Shown piece by piece: positions 36,357 to 45,308 of a stretch of 64,000 bases of DNA (its first letter is position 1; each line of letters opens with the position of its first letter). A program made the translations under genes and the position numbers. Source of the stretch: JAFMDF01 sp965222705 (GTDB lineage: Bacteria > Bacteroidota > Bacteroidia > Chitinophagales > Saprospiraceae); the NCBI GenBank assembly GCA_965222705.1, contig CBDCUO010000043.1:1-64000 (forward strand), given 5' to 3'. The notes beneath the pieces were generated by a model. That model saw nothing but the letters and a program-made list of their open reading frames with translations, was not told the DNA's origin and made no database searches.

Positions 36357-37373
36357 ATGAAATTATCCATCAAAGAAATTGGGCTATTATTGGAAGGGGT
36401 GATCGAAGGAAATGAGGAAATAGTCATTACGCGTCCAGAAAAAATCGAGGATGCTACAAAGGGATCCATTACTTTTTTAGCGAATAAAAAATATGAGGAT
36501 TTTATTTACAAGACGAAAGCTTCCGCCGTTTTAGTTGATAAATCTTTTTCTCCTAAAAAAAAAATTGAACCCGCTTTAATTCGGGTTGAAAATGTTTATG
36601 CTAGCATTGGTCGATTGTTACAATTATTTGGACAAATTTCTCCTGATAAAGGCATTTCCTCTACTGCCTTTATCCATCCTTCCACTCAAATAGGCAAAGA
36701 AGTATTCATCGGAGATTTTACTTTCATCGATGCAAATGTTTTGATCGGTGATAATTGTCAATTATACCCGCAAGTATTTATCGGAAGAGACGTTCAGATT
36801 GGTCATCATGTAACGATCTATCCGGGAGCAAAAATTTATCCCAATTGTCAGATTGGCAACCATTGCATCATTCAGGCGAATGCCGTTATTGGTAGTGACG
36901 GCTTTGGGTTTGCTTTACAAGCTAATAAATCCTATCAAAAAATCCCACAGGTTGGAAATGTGATTTTAGAAGAGCAAGTGGAAGTTGGTGCGAATACCGT
37001 CATTGACCGAGCAACGATGGGTTCAACGATCATTAGAAAAGGAACAAAACTGGATAATCTAATCCAAATAGCCCACAATGTAGAAATTGGGCCGAATACC
37101 GTCATCGCCGCACAGGCCGGCGTTGCTGGAAGCACTAAAATTGGAGCAGGCTGTCAGATCGGCGGACAAGCGGGTTTCGTAGGGCATATTGAAGTGGCAA
37201 ATGGTGTAAAAGTGCAGGCGCAAAGTGGCGTAGCCGCTTCTATAAAAAAAGAAGGAAGTGCGGTATATGGCTACCCTGCGCTTTCTTATCGCACCTACTT
37301 AAAGGCTTATTCTCTTTTCAGACAACTTCCCGAGCTGGAAAAAAGAATTCGGCAATTAGAGCAGCAAGATTAG
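36357..37373 (+). CDS. lpxD: UDP-3-O-(3-hydroxyacyl)glucosamine N-acyltransferase
   Basis: LpxD transfers a 3-hydroxyacyl chain from ACP to the amino group of UDP-3-O-acyl-glucosamine, the third step of lipid A synthesis. The 338-residue protein has the N-terminal uridine-binding domain (SITFLANKKYEDFI, about 37-50), then a left-handed beta-helix of hexapeptide repeats (about 105-300). The catalytic histidine H240 lies in LIQIAHNVE, matching E. coli His239. A C-terminal helix (ELEKRIRQLEQQ) is the usual acyl-carrier-binding extension. Length is normal for the family. No other lpx gene is adjacent; in many Bacteroidota lpxC-fabZ follows, but here a hypothetical gene does. Confidence 0.95.
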   Translation: MKLSIKEIGLLLEGVIEGNEEIVITRPEKIEDATKGSITFLANKKYEDFIYKTKASAVLVDKSFSPKKKIEPALIRVENVYASIGRLLQLFGQISPDKGISSTAFIHPSTQIGKEVFIGDFTFIDANVLIGDNCQLYPQVFIGRDVQIGHHVTIYPGAKIYPNCQIGNHCIIQANAVIGSDGFGFALQANKSYQKIPQVGNVILEEQVEVGANTVIDRATMGSTIIRKGTKLDNLIQIAHNVEIGPNTVIAAQAGVAGSTKIGAGCQIGGQAGFVGHIEVANGVKVQAQSGVAASIKKEGSAVYGYPALSYRTYLKAYSLFRQLPELEKRIRQLEQQD

Positions 37374-37544
37374 TAAATAGCAGTTATCCCCAAAAAACTT
37401 TCAAGTCGAAAATTTAATAATTTCAACCCGCTATTCTCCTAAAAATTAGTGGCGGATTATCAAATTTATATTTAATCTTTTGTGTCTTTAATTGATTTTC
37501 TTTAATTTGTAAAGGTAAAGCATCAACCTTAGCGATTTTGCAGA

Positions 37545-38198
37545 ATGGGTTTACAAAGATACATTGACCAATTACTTGCCGACATTGAGGTTGCGACCAG
37601 TAATGTCCCTGATTACGAACATCCTTGGGAAGAACAAACCGAGGAAGAATTTGGGTTGTTGCCCTGGATGGAAGATCCGGACAATGTACCTAAAAAATCG
37701 CTGGAAGAATGGTCCGGTCTCAAAAAAGAACAATTTCCTCCAGAAAGTAAATTAACCGACGAACAGGTAAGCGTACTTTTGGAAGCCATAAAGACCATGC
37801 TGGATGCTTATAATTGTTCTGCTGTTTTCCAAATCGCCGTACCTGAAAGGATTCAATACAGAGTCATACGAGCGCGCTTTAACCAAAAAGTGCCCATACT
37901 TAAAGCCAATTATTTTTTCTTTGAGTTTTGTGACAAAAGAGACGGGCATACCGACCGCTCCCAATGTTTATTAGGCGAAGAATATTGTCATTGTGCCTTT
38001 TTTGAAACCTTTTTTGAACGCTTTGAGGAAGAAGAAGGTGTAGAAGACGATTTGGCAATCGATCCTTATGAAGAATATATGCTGAAACGACGGTATGGTG
38101 ACCGTTGGTACAAATATATCCGATATGAGGAGGAGGATTTTGGTGGAGAGGATGACTTTGAATTCAACGAAGATGATTTTGACGATATGCCTTTTTAG
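37545..38198 (+). CDS. Conserved acidic cysteine-containing protein
   Basis: This 217-residue, strongly acidic cytoplasmic protein has no signal peptide. The C-terminal 45 residues are almost all Asp, Glu, Phe and Tyr. The centre has an alternating-strand region (VFQIAVPERIQYRVIRARF) and a cysteine cluster 'FCDKRDG ... CLLGEEYCHC' that could bind a metal. I do not recognise a characterised family; it looks like a protein conserved in Bacteroidota. It follows lpxD by 171 bases on the same strand and converges with ruvX. Confidence 0.7.
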   Translation: MGLQRYIDQLLADIEVATSNVPDYEHPWEEQTEEEFGLLPWMEDPDNVPKKSLEEWSGLKKEQFPPESKLTDEQVSVLLEAIKTMLDAYNCSAVFQIAVPERIQYRVIRARFNQKVPILKANYFFFEFCDKRDGHTDRSQCLLGEEYCHCAFFETFFERFEEEEGVEDDLAIDPYEEYMLKRRYGDRWYKYIRYEEEDFGGEDDFEFNEDDFDDMPF

Positions 38199-38230
38199 GT
38201 ATCTTGCCTTAACATCACCCGCGCTCCAAA

Positions 38231-38647
38231 TTAATCGTTTTTATTATCCATATAATTTTGCAAAATAAGTGCCGCGCTTACTTTATCAACCAGGGACTTA
38301 TTTCTTCTCTTCTTTTTTTTAGCCCCGCTTAATAAAATTATTTGTTTGGCATCAATGGAGGTAAATCGTTCGTCTTGAGTAGCAATTTCAAGATTGGGAT
38401 ACAATTCTTCTAATTTTCTGACAAAACCAACTACTAAAGGAGCAATTTGAGCGGGTTTTCCGTCTTTGTGTAAAGGCTCGCCTACGACAATTCCTTCCAC
38501 CTCTTCTTCTGCTATATATTTTTCTAAAAAATCAAATATTTCCCTAGTTGGCACGGTCGTCAAAGCACTACAAATAATTTGTAGTGGATCAGTCGTTGCG
38601 ACTCCCACCCGTTTTGTGCCATAATCAATGCCCAATATCCTCGCCAT
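38231..38647 (-). CDS. ruvX: Putative pre-16S rRNA nuclease / Holliday junction resolvase (YqgF)
   Basis: This 138-residue RNase H-fold nuclease begins with the diagnostic RILGIDYGTKRVGVA, where Asp8 is the first metal ligand. It continues with the VGEPLHKDG loop and the DERFTSIDA motif near residue 100, which provide further acidic residues. YqgF/RuvX proteins process the 5' end of 16S rRNA and were earlier proposed as alternative Holliday junction resolvases. Length and motif order are typical. It converges with the preceding gene with 32 bases between stops. Confidence 0.93.
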   Translation of the reverse strand: MARILGIDYGTKRVGVATTDPLQIICSALTTVPTREIFDFLEKYIAEEEVEGIVVGEPLHKDGKPAQIAPLVVGFVRKLEELYPNLEIATQDERFTSIDAKQIILLSGAKKKKRRNKSLVDKVSAALILQNYMDNKND

Positions 38648-38853
38648 AAATAAACCTTTTATCGTCCTGTGAAAATAACGTAGTTTGCATATTTCCCAAA
38701 ATATTCAACCCCAATCTTCGTTTTTTAATCCTTATAACCACTAAACGAAGCAAGCGGTTCGTTTATCTAAATAATCAATTGTATTTATATTATTTTTTCA
38801 AAACGAATTTGAAAAAATTCATTTCCCAATCTAATATTTTAAAATCAATTATA

Positions 38854-39528
38854 ATGAAAAAAACAACCTTATTAAGCTGCATCTTTTTGGTTTTAGGCTG
38901 GACTAGCACTGCTTTTGCATTTGGTCAGTCCCTCAAGCCTTTTGACGAAATAATTTTATCTGGCAATGTTAGTGCCCTATTGGTAGAAGGGGCAGCAGAA
39001 AATATTGAAATAAAAAATGATGAAGACCGCCTAGAAGTTTATGTAGAAGGGAAGGTGTTAAAAATAAAAGCGAGGGATTTAATGAAATATCATAAAACCC
39101 CCACCATAAAAGTTATTATTACATATAAAAAAATAAGAAGTTTAAAAGCTAGAGCTGGTGCCTCCGCTTATACCAATAATCCTCTTAAAGGAGATAAGCT
39201 CGAATTAAAATTCTCTACTGGTGCATTCGGCGAAATAGAATTATATCAAAATGCGCTAGAAGTAAGCGTAACAGAGGGAGGAGCTTTAAAGTTGGAAGGC
39301 GAAGCAGCGTGGCAAGAAGCAAAAGTTAGCACGGGAGGAACTATATCCGCTTACAAATTGGATTGCAAAAATACGATCATAAAAGCCAATACCGGTGGCA
39401 GTGCCAAAGTAATGGCCTATGAAAGCATTGAAGCAAGTGCGAATACAGGAGGAAGTATTGCCTACAAAGGAAATCCTCAAAAAGTCAGGACAAAGGATGG
39501 ATTCTCCGGAAGCATTAAAGAATGGTAA
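38854..39528 (+). CDS. Secreted GIN-domain (DUF2807) protein
   Basis: The protein (224 residues from this start) has a signal peptide (MKKTTLLSCIFLVLGWTSTAFA) and then a DUF2807 'GIN' domain: an initial FDEIILSGNVSALLVEG strand pair, YKKIRSLKARAGASAY, and a series of short beta-helix-like rungs (GGALKLEGEA, TGGSAKVMAY, NTGGSIAYKG). GIN domains were described as putative autotransporter-adhesin head-like folds and are common in Bacteroidota, with no firm function. The frame is open to an ATG at 38779, but the ATG at 38854 puts the signal peptide at the N-terminus. Confidence 0.85.
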   Translation: MKKTTLLSCIFLVLGWTSTAFAFGQSLKPFDEIILSGNVSALLVEGAAENIEIKNDEDRLEVYVEGKVLKIKARDLMKYHKTPTIKVIITYKKIRSLKARAGASAYTNNPLKGDKLELKFSTGAFGEIELYQNALEVSVTEGGALKLEGEAAWQEAKVSTGGTISAYKLDCKNTIIKANTGGSAKVMAYESIEASANTGGSIAYKGNPQKVRTKDGFSGSIKEW

Positions 39529-39537
39529 ATAAAACAA

Positions 39538-39891
39538 TCAAAAAAATAACAATGGCTTAAATCCCAAGTAAACCTGCCAAAATAGGGCAAAGGCACCCAA
39601 AAAATAATTTAATCGCTTTCTTACAAAATGCTTGACGGGTTTTCGATTTAACTTGAAACCCATTTTTGTAAAAATATAATGATAGAAGGTCTTATCTTCC
39701 TCTTCTCCAAGGGAATGACCTTCATTCATCAGACAGCGATCAAAGACTTGATATTGCAATTGCACAATCGCATAAGCAAAAACCATTAAATACCAGGAAA
39801 AAAGAAAAGGTCCCAGCCAGGCCAAAGACGTAACAAAGAGATGAAACCAAAATATACCGTTGATCTTAGTGGAAGCAGCTTTTGAGTTCAT
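39538..39891 (-). CDS. Small integral membrane protein, unknown
   Basis: This 117-residue protein has an N-terminal hydrophobic hairpin (about 12-45: FWFHLFVTSLAWLGPFLFSW and YLMVFAYAIVQLQY), a charged middle (EGHSLGEEEDKTFYHYIF) and a third hydrophobic segment at the C-terminus (YFLGAFALFWQVYLGF). I do not recognise a family. It lies downstream of malate dehydrogenase on the same strand, but a strong terminator separates them, and it converges with the GIN gene with 9 bases between stops. Confidence 0.65.
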   Translation of the reverse strand: MNSKAASTKINGIFWFHLFVTSLAWLGPFLFSWYLMVFAYAIVQLQYQVFDRCLMNEGHSLGEEEDKTFYHYIFTKMGFKLNRKPVKHFVRKRLNYFLGAFALFWQVYLGFKPLLFF

Positions 39892-39912
39892 TTTTTATCG
39901 CTGAAAAAATAG

Positions 39913-39951
39913 TAGCCAGATTGTTAAAGTTTTATTTTAACAATCTGGCTA
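39913..39951 (-). terminator. Intrinsic terminator after malate dehydrogenase
   Basis: Perfect 16-bp arms (39913-39928 and 39936-39951) enclose a 7-base loop and extend a few more pairs outward. On the minus strand the stem is followed by ctattttttc. It lies 39 bases after the mdh stop and ends that transcript. Confidence 0.85.
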
Positions 39952-39990
39952 TTATTAGCTTTTTCAAAAACCCCGTCAATGGGTCTTTAT

Positions 39991-40926
39991 TTAAACCACA
40001 TTCATCTTATTAAATATCTCCATTACAGCGGTGACATGGTCGGCAGATTTATGCAATAACTTGGTCTCTGATTTGTTCAGTTTCAATTCCAGCACCTGCT
40101 CTATGCCATTCTTCCCTAACTTGACTGGAACACCTAAAAACATATCTTTCAAACCATACTCTCCATTCAATTTGGCACAACAAGGGAAAATACGGTTCTC
40201 ATTTTTAAGAATGGCTTCGACCATTTGCGCAGCCGCAGCTCCGGGAGCATACCAGGCAGAAGTCCCCATTAGTTTGACCAATTCTCCACCCCCTTTTTTG
40301 GTCCTATTGACAATAGCTGTCAATTTTTTTCTATCAATCAGCTCTGTAATCGGGATGCCTGCCACCGTCGTATATCTTGGCAATGGTACCATTGTATCGC
40401 CATGTCCCCCCATCAAAACAGCTTGTAAATCTTTAGGAGAAACATCCAGTTCTGTGGCTAAAAATGCTCGATATCGAGCTGTATCCAAAATACCCGCCAT
40501 GCCAAAAACGCGCTTATCACTCAAACCAGACGCCTTGTGTGCAGCATAGGTCATCACATCTAAAGGATTAGAAACAACAATAATGATCGGGTTTTTAGAA
40601 TATTGTATAAGAGACCTCGTCACAGAAGTAACAATCTTCGCATTGGTAGAAATCAAGTCATCTCTACTCATGCCTGGCCGACGGGGAATCCCCGCCGTAA
40701 TCACAACTATATCAGAATCCGCCGTTTGAGTATAATCTTCTGTCCCCACCAAACTGGTGCTATAATAATCTATCGGGGCTTGTTGCCAGCTATCCAAAGC
40801 CTTTCCGCGAGCCAAATCACCTTTGATATCCAATAAAATTATTTCTTTTACGATGTCTTTATGTGCCAGCACATTGGCACAAGTGGCTCCTACATTACCT
40901 GCTCCTACTACGGTTACTTTACTCAT
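39991..40926 (-). CDS. mdh: Malate dehydrogenase
   Basis: This TCA-cycle enzyme oxidises malate to oxaloacetate with NAD+. The 311-residue protein has the Rossmann motif GAGNVGATCAN (8-18), Asp33 for NAD+ preference, the substrate loop IPRRPGMSRDD (80-90) with the arginines that separate malate from lactate dehydrogenases, a VSNPLDV strand (118-124) and the catalytic His175 in GGHGD. It belongs to the lactate-dehydrogenase-like MDH group common in Bacteroidota. It is transcribed alone and ends at a strong hairpin. Confidence 0.95.
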   Translation of the reverse strand: MSKVTVVGAGNVGATCANVLAHKDIVKEIILLDIKGDLARGKALDSWQQAPIDYYSTSLVGTEDYTQTADSDIVVITAGIPRRPGMSRDDLISTNAKIVTSVTRSLIQYSKNPIIIVVSNPLDVMTYAAHKASGLSDKRVFGMAGILDTARYRAFLATELDVSPKDLQAVLMGGHGDTMVPLPRYTTVAGIPITELIDRKKLTAIVNRTKKGGGELVKLMGTSAWYAPGAAAAQMVEAILKNENRIFPCCAKLNGEYGLKDMFLGVPVKLGKNGIEQVLELKLNKSETKLLHKSADHVTAVMEIFNKMNVV

Positions 40927-41098
40927 GATAAATAAGGGTTAATACTTTGTAAATTAAGTTAATATGTGATTTGTTATTTTTTAGATAAATTCTTCTGGTC
41001 AGAACCAGGCCTTCATTAAAGCGGCAAAAATAAGGATATTTAGATAGGAATGAAATTCTTTTGATTAAATAAGTTTTTGATAGAAATTTAGAAAACAC

Positions 41099-42193
41099 TT
41101 AATCTAAATTCGACAGTGCTGTTTTAGCTCGCTCAAAGTTCGGATTAAAGTTCAGCGCTTGTTGATAATCCTTTTTGGCAGCTACCGAATCGCCCATTTT
41201 TTCCTCCACCAAGCCTCGATAATAATAGGCAATAATATAGGTTGGAGAAGTTTGAATAGCCATATTAAAATGGTTTTTTGCCTGTTTTAACGAGTCCATT
41301 TCCAAATAGATAATGCCCGTATTGAACAAGGATTCTGAGTAATTGGGGTCAATAGTATTCAACCGGCGATAAATTGCAATGGCTTCGGTTAAGCGATTGG
41401 AGTAATGTAAAAACGTTGCTTTGGCATGTAGCGCGGTCACATTGTTTGGTGCGACTTTTACGGCATTATCAAAATAATATTTAGCCAAGGGGCTTCCTTT
41501 TTCAACATGCAATTGCCCCAAATTGATCCAGGCATCTACCAGATCGGGGTCATTTTCTACAGCTGTCTGAAAACTACCGATAGCTTTATCTAAATCTTTT
41601 TTTTCTTTAAAATTCATGCCCAGCATAAAAAAGCCCTCTGCATTTAGAGGGTCTATTTTTAAAATTTCATTGATGGTATGAATAGAATGGTCGTATTGTT
41701 TCAAAATTAGTTGAAACTCAGATAATTTTAGTAAAGTAGGAATTCGTTTGGGGTATAGTTTAGCTGCCTTTTGCAGCGTTTGGATCGCTTTATACGATTG
41801 ATAATAGTCCAAATAAACATCTGCTAACAAGTGTAAATAATCTGCATTAGTAGAGTCAATGGACAAAGCTTTTTGGAGGTCTGCAATGGCCTCATCGTAA
41901 CCTTCATTTTCGTAAAAAAGATGGGCTCGTTTGGCATATAACTCGGGCTCGTTCGGTCTGTTCGAAATGGCAATGCTCAATCCGTCAATGGCTGAATTGC
42001 CAGTTGTGGCAAGCTCTATTATAGCAGCGTCTGGGGTGGACCGTTCGACTGTATTATTGCAGCCAAGCACCAGCAGAGACACCGCCAACGGGGTAAAAAG
42101 TCGGCTTATCCCTTGCAGCATATACTTTAAAGCGGGATAATTCGCCAATTTTTTGACTCCGCTCACTATATCAGTAAGATTTTTAAATGTCAT
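41099..42193 (-). CDS. TPR-repeat lipoprotein
   Basis: About nine tetratricopeptide repeats follow an N-terminal lipoprotein signal (LFTPLAVSLLVLGC). The protein is therefore exported and lipid-anchored, with a helical superhelix for protein binding. The frame is open to an ATG at 42265, but a TACTTTTG promoter element at 42241-42248 lies inside that extension, so the ATG at 42193 is preferred; an ATG at 42121, right before the hydrophobic stretch, is also possible. The gene is divergent from the SGNH hydrolase. The binding partner is unknown. Confidence 0.85.
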   Translation of the reverse strand: MTFKNLTDIVSGVKKLANYPALKYMLQGISRLFTPLAVSLLVLGCNNTVERSTPDAAIIELATTGNSAIDGLSIAISNRPNEPELYAKRAHLFYENEGYDEAIADLQKALSIDSTNADYLHLLADVYLDYYQSYKAIQTLQKAAKLYPKRIPTLLKLSEFQLILKQYDHSIHTINEILKIDPLNAEGFFMLGMNFKEKKDLDKAIGSFQTAVENDPDLVDAWINLGQLHVEKGSPLAKYYFDNAVKVAPNNVTALHAKATFLHYSNRLTEAIAIYRRLNTIDPNYSESLFNTGIIYLEMDSLKQAKNHFNMAIQTSPTYIIAYYYRGLVEEKMGDSVAAKKDYQQALNFNPNFERAKTALSNLD

Positions 42194-42240
42194 AGAAAAG
42201 AAATAAAGACTTTGGTCTAAATTGAAAAAAATAACGCCAA

Positions 42241-42248
42241 CAAAAGTA
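42241..42248 (-). promoter_or_regulatory. TAnnTTTG -7 element of the TPR lipoprotein gene
   Basis: On the minus strand TACTTTTG is an exact match, 48 bases before the ATG at 42193. It shares the divergent spacer with the plus-strand element at 42284-42291. Confidence 0.45.
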
Positions 42249-42283
42249 TTTTTATTTCCACTCAATTTACAGATTCTTTCTAA

Positions 42284-42291
42284 TATCTTTG
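42284..42291 (+). promoter_or_regulatory. TAnnTTTG -7 element of the SGNH hydrolase gene
   Basis: TATCTTTG is an exact match, 28 bases before the ATG at 42320. The -33 region is T-rich but has no TTG at the usual spacing. Confidence 0.45.
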
Positions 42292-42319
42292 TATTCTTAA
42301 TTTTTCAAATAAGCCTTCG

Positions 42320-43015
42320 ATGAACATGAAATTTTTCTCAACACTTATTTTTGTTTTCTTAATAATCAGTTGTGGAAGCAAATCCGAAAAAACATCCGAA
42401 GTAACTGATAAAATGCTCGACAAAGAAGCACTTACATCTGTCAAAACGGTCAAAAATGGGCCCCCAAAAAAAAGCATTATTTTTTTCGGCAATAGCCTTA
42501 CGGCTGCTTATGGACTAGACCCCTCTCAGGGATTCGTTGGATTAATTCGCAAAAAAATTGATTCTCTGGGACTTCATTACAAAGTAGTCAATGCTGGGCT
42601 GAGTGGAGAAACTACCGCTGGAGGCAATACTCGAATTGACTGGATTTTAAGGCAAAAAGTGGATGTGTTCGTACTAGAACTAGGGGGAAATGACGGGCTG
42701 AGAGGAATCTCTCCCGACGAGTCTATAAAAAATTTGCAATCTATTATTGACAAAGTAAAAGCCGCCTATCCCGAAGCAAAGATTGTCTTGGCTGCCATGG
42801 AGGCTCCACCTAATATGGGTGACCGATTTACCAGCAAATTTCGGACCATGTACCCAGCCCTAGCAACGAAAAATAACATCACCTTGATTCCCTTTTTTTT
42901 GAACGGGGTCGGGGGCATTCCCGAATTGAACCAAGCAGATGGTATTCACCCTACAGCAGAAGGGCATAAAATTGTGGCAGAAAATATTTGGCAAGTATTG
43001 AAAGAAGTGATTTAG
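42320..43015 (+). CDS. SGNH/GDSL hydrolase lipoprotein (arylesterase-like)
   Basis: This 231-residue esterase of the TesA/arylesterase group hydrolyses short acyl esters. Block I is GNSLTAAYG with nucleophile Ser59 (Asn replaces the usual Asp of GDSL), the oxyanion Gly is in NAGLSGET (91-98), block III is GGND (122-125), and block V is DGIHP with Asp207 and His210. A lipobox ending at Cys18 (LIISC) makes it a lipid-anchored envelope protein. The natural substrate is unknown. It is divergent from the TPR lipoprotein and convergent with the Crp-family gene. Confidence 0.9.
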   Translation: MNMKFFSTLIFVFLIISCGSKSEKTSEVTDKMLDKEALTSVKTVKNGPPKKSIIFFGNSLTAAYGLDPSQGFVGLIRKKIDSLGLHYKVVNAGLSGETTAGGNTRIDWILRQKVDVFVLELGGNDGLRGISPDESIKNLQSIIDKVKAAYPEAKIVLAAMEAPPNMGDRFTSKFRTMYPALATKNNITLIPFFLNGVGGIPELNQADGIHPTAEGHKIVAENIWQVLKEVI

Positions 43016-43057
43016 AAAAAACCTTCTTAGGCGAATTCTGTAATTTTAAGCCAAAAA

Positions 43058-43090
43058 AAATGGTAATTGATGTTACATCAATCACCATTT
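43058..43090 (-). terminator. Intrinsic terminator for the Crp-family gene
   Basis: Arms 43058-43071 and 43077-43090 pair with one mismatch around a 5-base loop. On the minus strand a run of eight Ts follows, so it ends transcription of the gene at 43127-43807. The plus side has no T-run. Confidence 0.75.
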
Positions 43091-43126
43091 GGAAACTGCA
43101 TTTAACAACTAAATTGTAAAAATTCT

Positions 43127-43807
43127 TTAGGCCAATTTGGCCATGTCTCTTATTAAAATGCTATTTCGATTGAAATAGATTAGGTTCGATTTTCGTAGTT
43201 CATTCAAAACAGAAGTCACCGTTTGACGAGAAGTGCCGGTCAAATTGGCAATATCCTGCTGGGTTAGGGAATGTTTAAACAACATTTCGTATCCTACTTG
43301 CCGGCCTCTTGCCTCTGCACACTCTTTTATAAAGTCAATAATTCTGGTACGGGCATCTTTGAAAATTAATCCCTCCAAGCGATTTTCTGCCTTTACCAAT
43401 CTATTCCCCATCATCGCTAATACATTGCTGCACAGCTCAAAATTGGTTTGCATTAATTTTCTAAAATCTTCTACTTTTAAGGAAAAATACTGCACTTCTT
43501 TATTCATAGCCTGTGCAAAATCCTGGCGATGGGTTTCTCCAATAATAGATAGTTCACCAAACATTGCCAAAGGGTGCAAAATAGCCTTGATTACCTCCTT
43601 TCCTTCTGGAGAATGGGTCCCAATTTTAATGCTTCCCTTTGATAAAAAGTGAATGTGAGCAGAAGCCTCTCCAGAGAAATAAATAAAACTGTACTTAGGA
43701 ATTATGTGTTTTTCCACCATACTTTCCAACTGCTCCAATTCACTTTCAGATAAAGAGCTAAAAATTGGAAAATGCCCTAAGATAAATGTGTTGTCTTTAA
43801 CTTTCAT
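43127..43807 (-). CDS. Crp/Fnr family transcriptional regulator
   Basis: This 226-residue regulator has an N-terminal cyclic-nucleotide-binding beta-barrel (about 10-125, with a GKEVIKAILHPLAMFGELS phosphate-binding-cassette-like segment), a dimerisation helix and a C-terminal winged helix-turn-helix (about 177-205, SLTQQDIANLTGTSRQTVTS). The cassette lacks the exact arginine/serine pattern of cAMP-binding CRP, so the ligand is uncertain; no Fnr-type cysteine cluster is visible. The spacer beyond its start (43808-44066) holds only T-rich and A-rich runs. Confidence 0.9.
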   Translation of the reverse strand: MKVKDNTFILGHFPIFSSLSESELEQLESMVEKHIIPKYSFIYFSGEASAHIHFLSKGSIKIGTHSPEGKEVIKAILHPLAMFGELSIIGETHRQDFAQAMNKEVQYFSLKVEDFRKLMQTNFELCSNVLAMMGNRLVKAENRLEGLIFKDARTRIIDFIKECAEARGRQVGYEMLFKHSLTQQDIANLTGTSRQTVTSVLNELRKSNLIYFNRNSILIRDMAKLA

Positions 43808-44066
43808 ACTTTGATTTTTTAATCGGATAATTTTTGGGAGTTTAGGGAGGAAGCCAAAATAAAGCGTGCGGCTTTTTTACTTCTTCCTTATCCTTTTTGG
43901 GATAATTAGCTGTGGGGTGCTCCTTAATATTTCCGCTTTGTATAAAAAAAGACACCATTCCGTGCCTTTCCCCCTATTGAAAAAAGGAAAAAGAAAGATT
44001 TTTTTTATTTAAAAAAAAAAGAAACTTAGGTATGATAAAATAAATTCCTAATTTTTTCACCAATAT

Positions 44067-45308
44067 TTAGTTGGTCTTTATTACTTGTCGAGCATTTAAT
44101 AACTTTGAATCTGTTGGTGCAGCCTGGAGACCATAATTGAGGTATTTGAGTGCTTTGGGAAAATCTTTTTTAGTTTGAGCGAAGTATTGGTAACCCGTTT
44201 TATAACAAAAATCAGCTAGTTTTTGGCCGTCCGTCCGTCCTATCAGATATTCAATGTATTGGTCAATAAAGGGAATATTATCTTTTTTGATAATAATCTT
44301 ATAAAATTCCTCTAGCAGCTTATCCAAATCTCTATCATACCTGTATTCTTCTGCTACGACCCCCGATTGCATAGTCAATGCAGAGCCATAATTGGGGTGA
44401 ATGGCTAAAGCCTTGTCAATGAAATACGCTACCTCTTTTATTAAGGCTTTTTTATGATTGGCATCTGTTGTCTTCTTATATTCTTCTTCAAAAATGGCGG
44501 TCCCTAAAAAGCAGTTCGCCCTGGCACTATTGGGAGAGGCGCTCGCCCCTGATTCATTGAGCGTTAGGCGATTTTTCCAGTCGGGCAATCGGTCTAGTGT
44601 TTTCCAAGTAAATCCCACTATAAATAACCCTAAGAACCCTAAGCCCATATAGTTAGTCTTGATTAAAGAGGACATTTTTTCTACAAAAACCCATGCCAGT
44701 ACAATACAAAAACCAATAGAAGGAATAAACAAAAATCGCTCATTCATAAACGTTCCAACGGTAAAAGGAATATTGGAAACAATAGATAAAGTAGCCAGAT
44801 AAAATAAGATTCCATAGGACCAAACCGCTTTCTTTTTCATACCAACTAAAGCAATGATCACTAAACCCACATAAGTGATTAATGGAATAATCGCTCTTGC
44901 ATCCTCCCAGTGGATGATTGGAATTTGATAGGGGTAATAATCGTGCGTTAGAGAATGGGGAAAGAATAATAATTTGATATACAAACCGAGTGTATAAAAA
45001 ATGGTGGCAAATTTTTCACCTGTTTCTAGTCCATAAAAAGGGTTATTCATAATATCTGTAATCGGAGTACCTCCACTGCTCAAAAAGTAACCAATTACCT
45101 GATATCGAATGCTTAAATAAATGATAGCTGCGATTAATAAGGGAACCAGGCTAATAAAAATATTTTTAAAAGAAGTTTTGGTAAAAAAGTAAAGCGAAAG
45201 CGGAATAATGGCCAAAAAGGTTAAAGCATTTTCTTTCGACAATAAGGCTAAAAAAAATACAACGCCAGCTAAAATCAGGCTGAAAGCCCTTTTTGAATCA
45301 ACATATTT
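44067..45308 (-). CDS. TMTC-like membrane protein with TPRs, C-terminal part (frameshifted)
   Basis: This is the second part of a gene whose N-terminal part lies at 45298-45891. From the join it reads YVDSKRAFSLILAG, then several transmembrane helices (FFLALLSKENALTFLAIIPL and others up to about 44630), then TPR-like helices to the end (HPNYGSALTMQSG, DFPKALKYLNYG). SKENA in a membrane loop is typical of TMTC/DUF1736-type proteins, a GT-C glycosyltransferase group. No valid start exists here except a TTG at 45242, and the frame runs open to 45329. The slip is in the T-run at plus 45306-45309; one base fewer restores a single frame. Confidence 0.75.
   Translation of the reverse strand, partial: KYVDSKRAFSLILAGVVFFLALLSKENALTFLAIIPLSLYFFTKTSFKNIFISLVPLLIAAIIYLSIRYQVIGYFLSSGGTPITDIMNNPFYGLETGEKFATIFYTLGLYIKLLFFPHSLTHDYYPYQIPIIHWEDARAIIPLITYVGLVIIALVGMKKKAVWSYGILFYLATLSIVSNIPFTVGTFMNERFLFIPSIGFCIVLAWVFVEKMSSLIKTNYMGLGFLGLFIVGFTWKTLDRLPDWKNRLTLNESGASASPNSARANCFLGTAIFEEEYKKTTDANHKKALIKEVAYFIDKALAIHPNYGSALTMQSGVVAEEYRYDRDLDKLLEEFYKIIIKKDNIPFIDQYIEYLIGRTDGQKLADFCYKTGYQYFAQTKKDFPKALKYLNYGLQAAPTDSKLLNARQVIKTN

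Noticed and set aside
38779..38853. 25-residue extension of the GIN-domain protein
   Set aside because: It would bury the signal peptide; the ATG at 38854 starts MKKTTLL directly.
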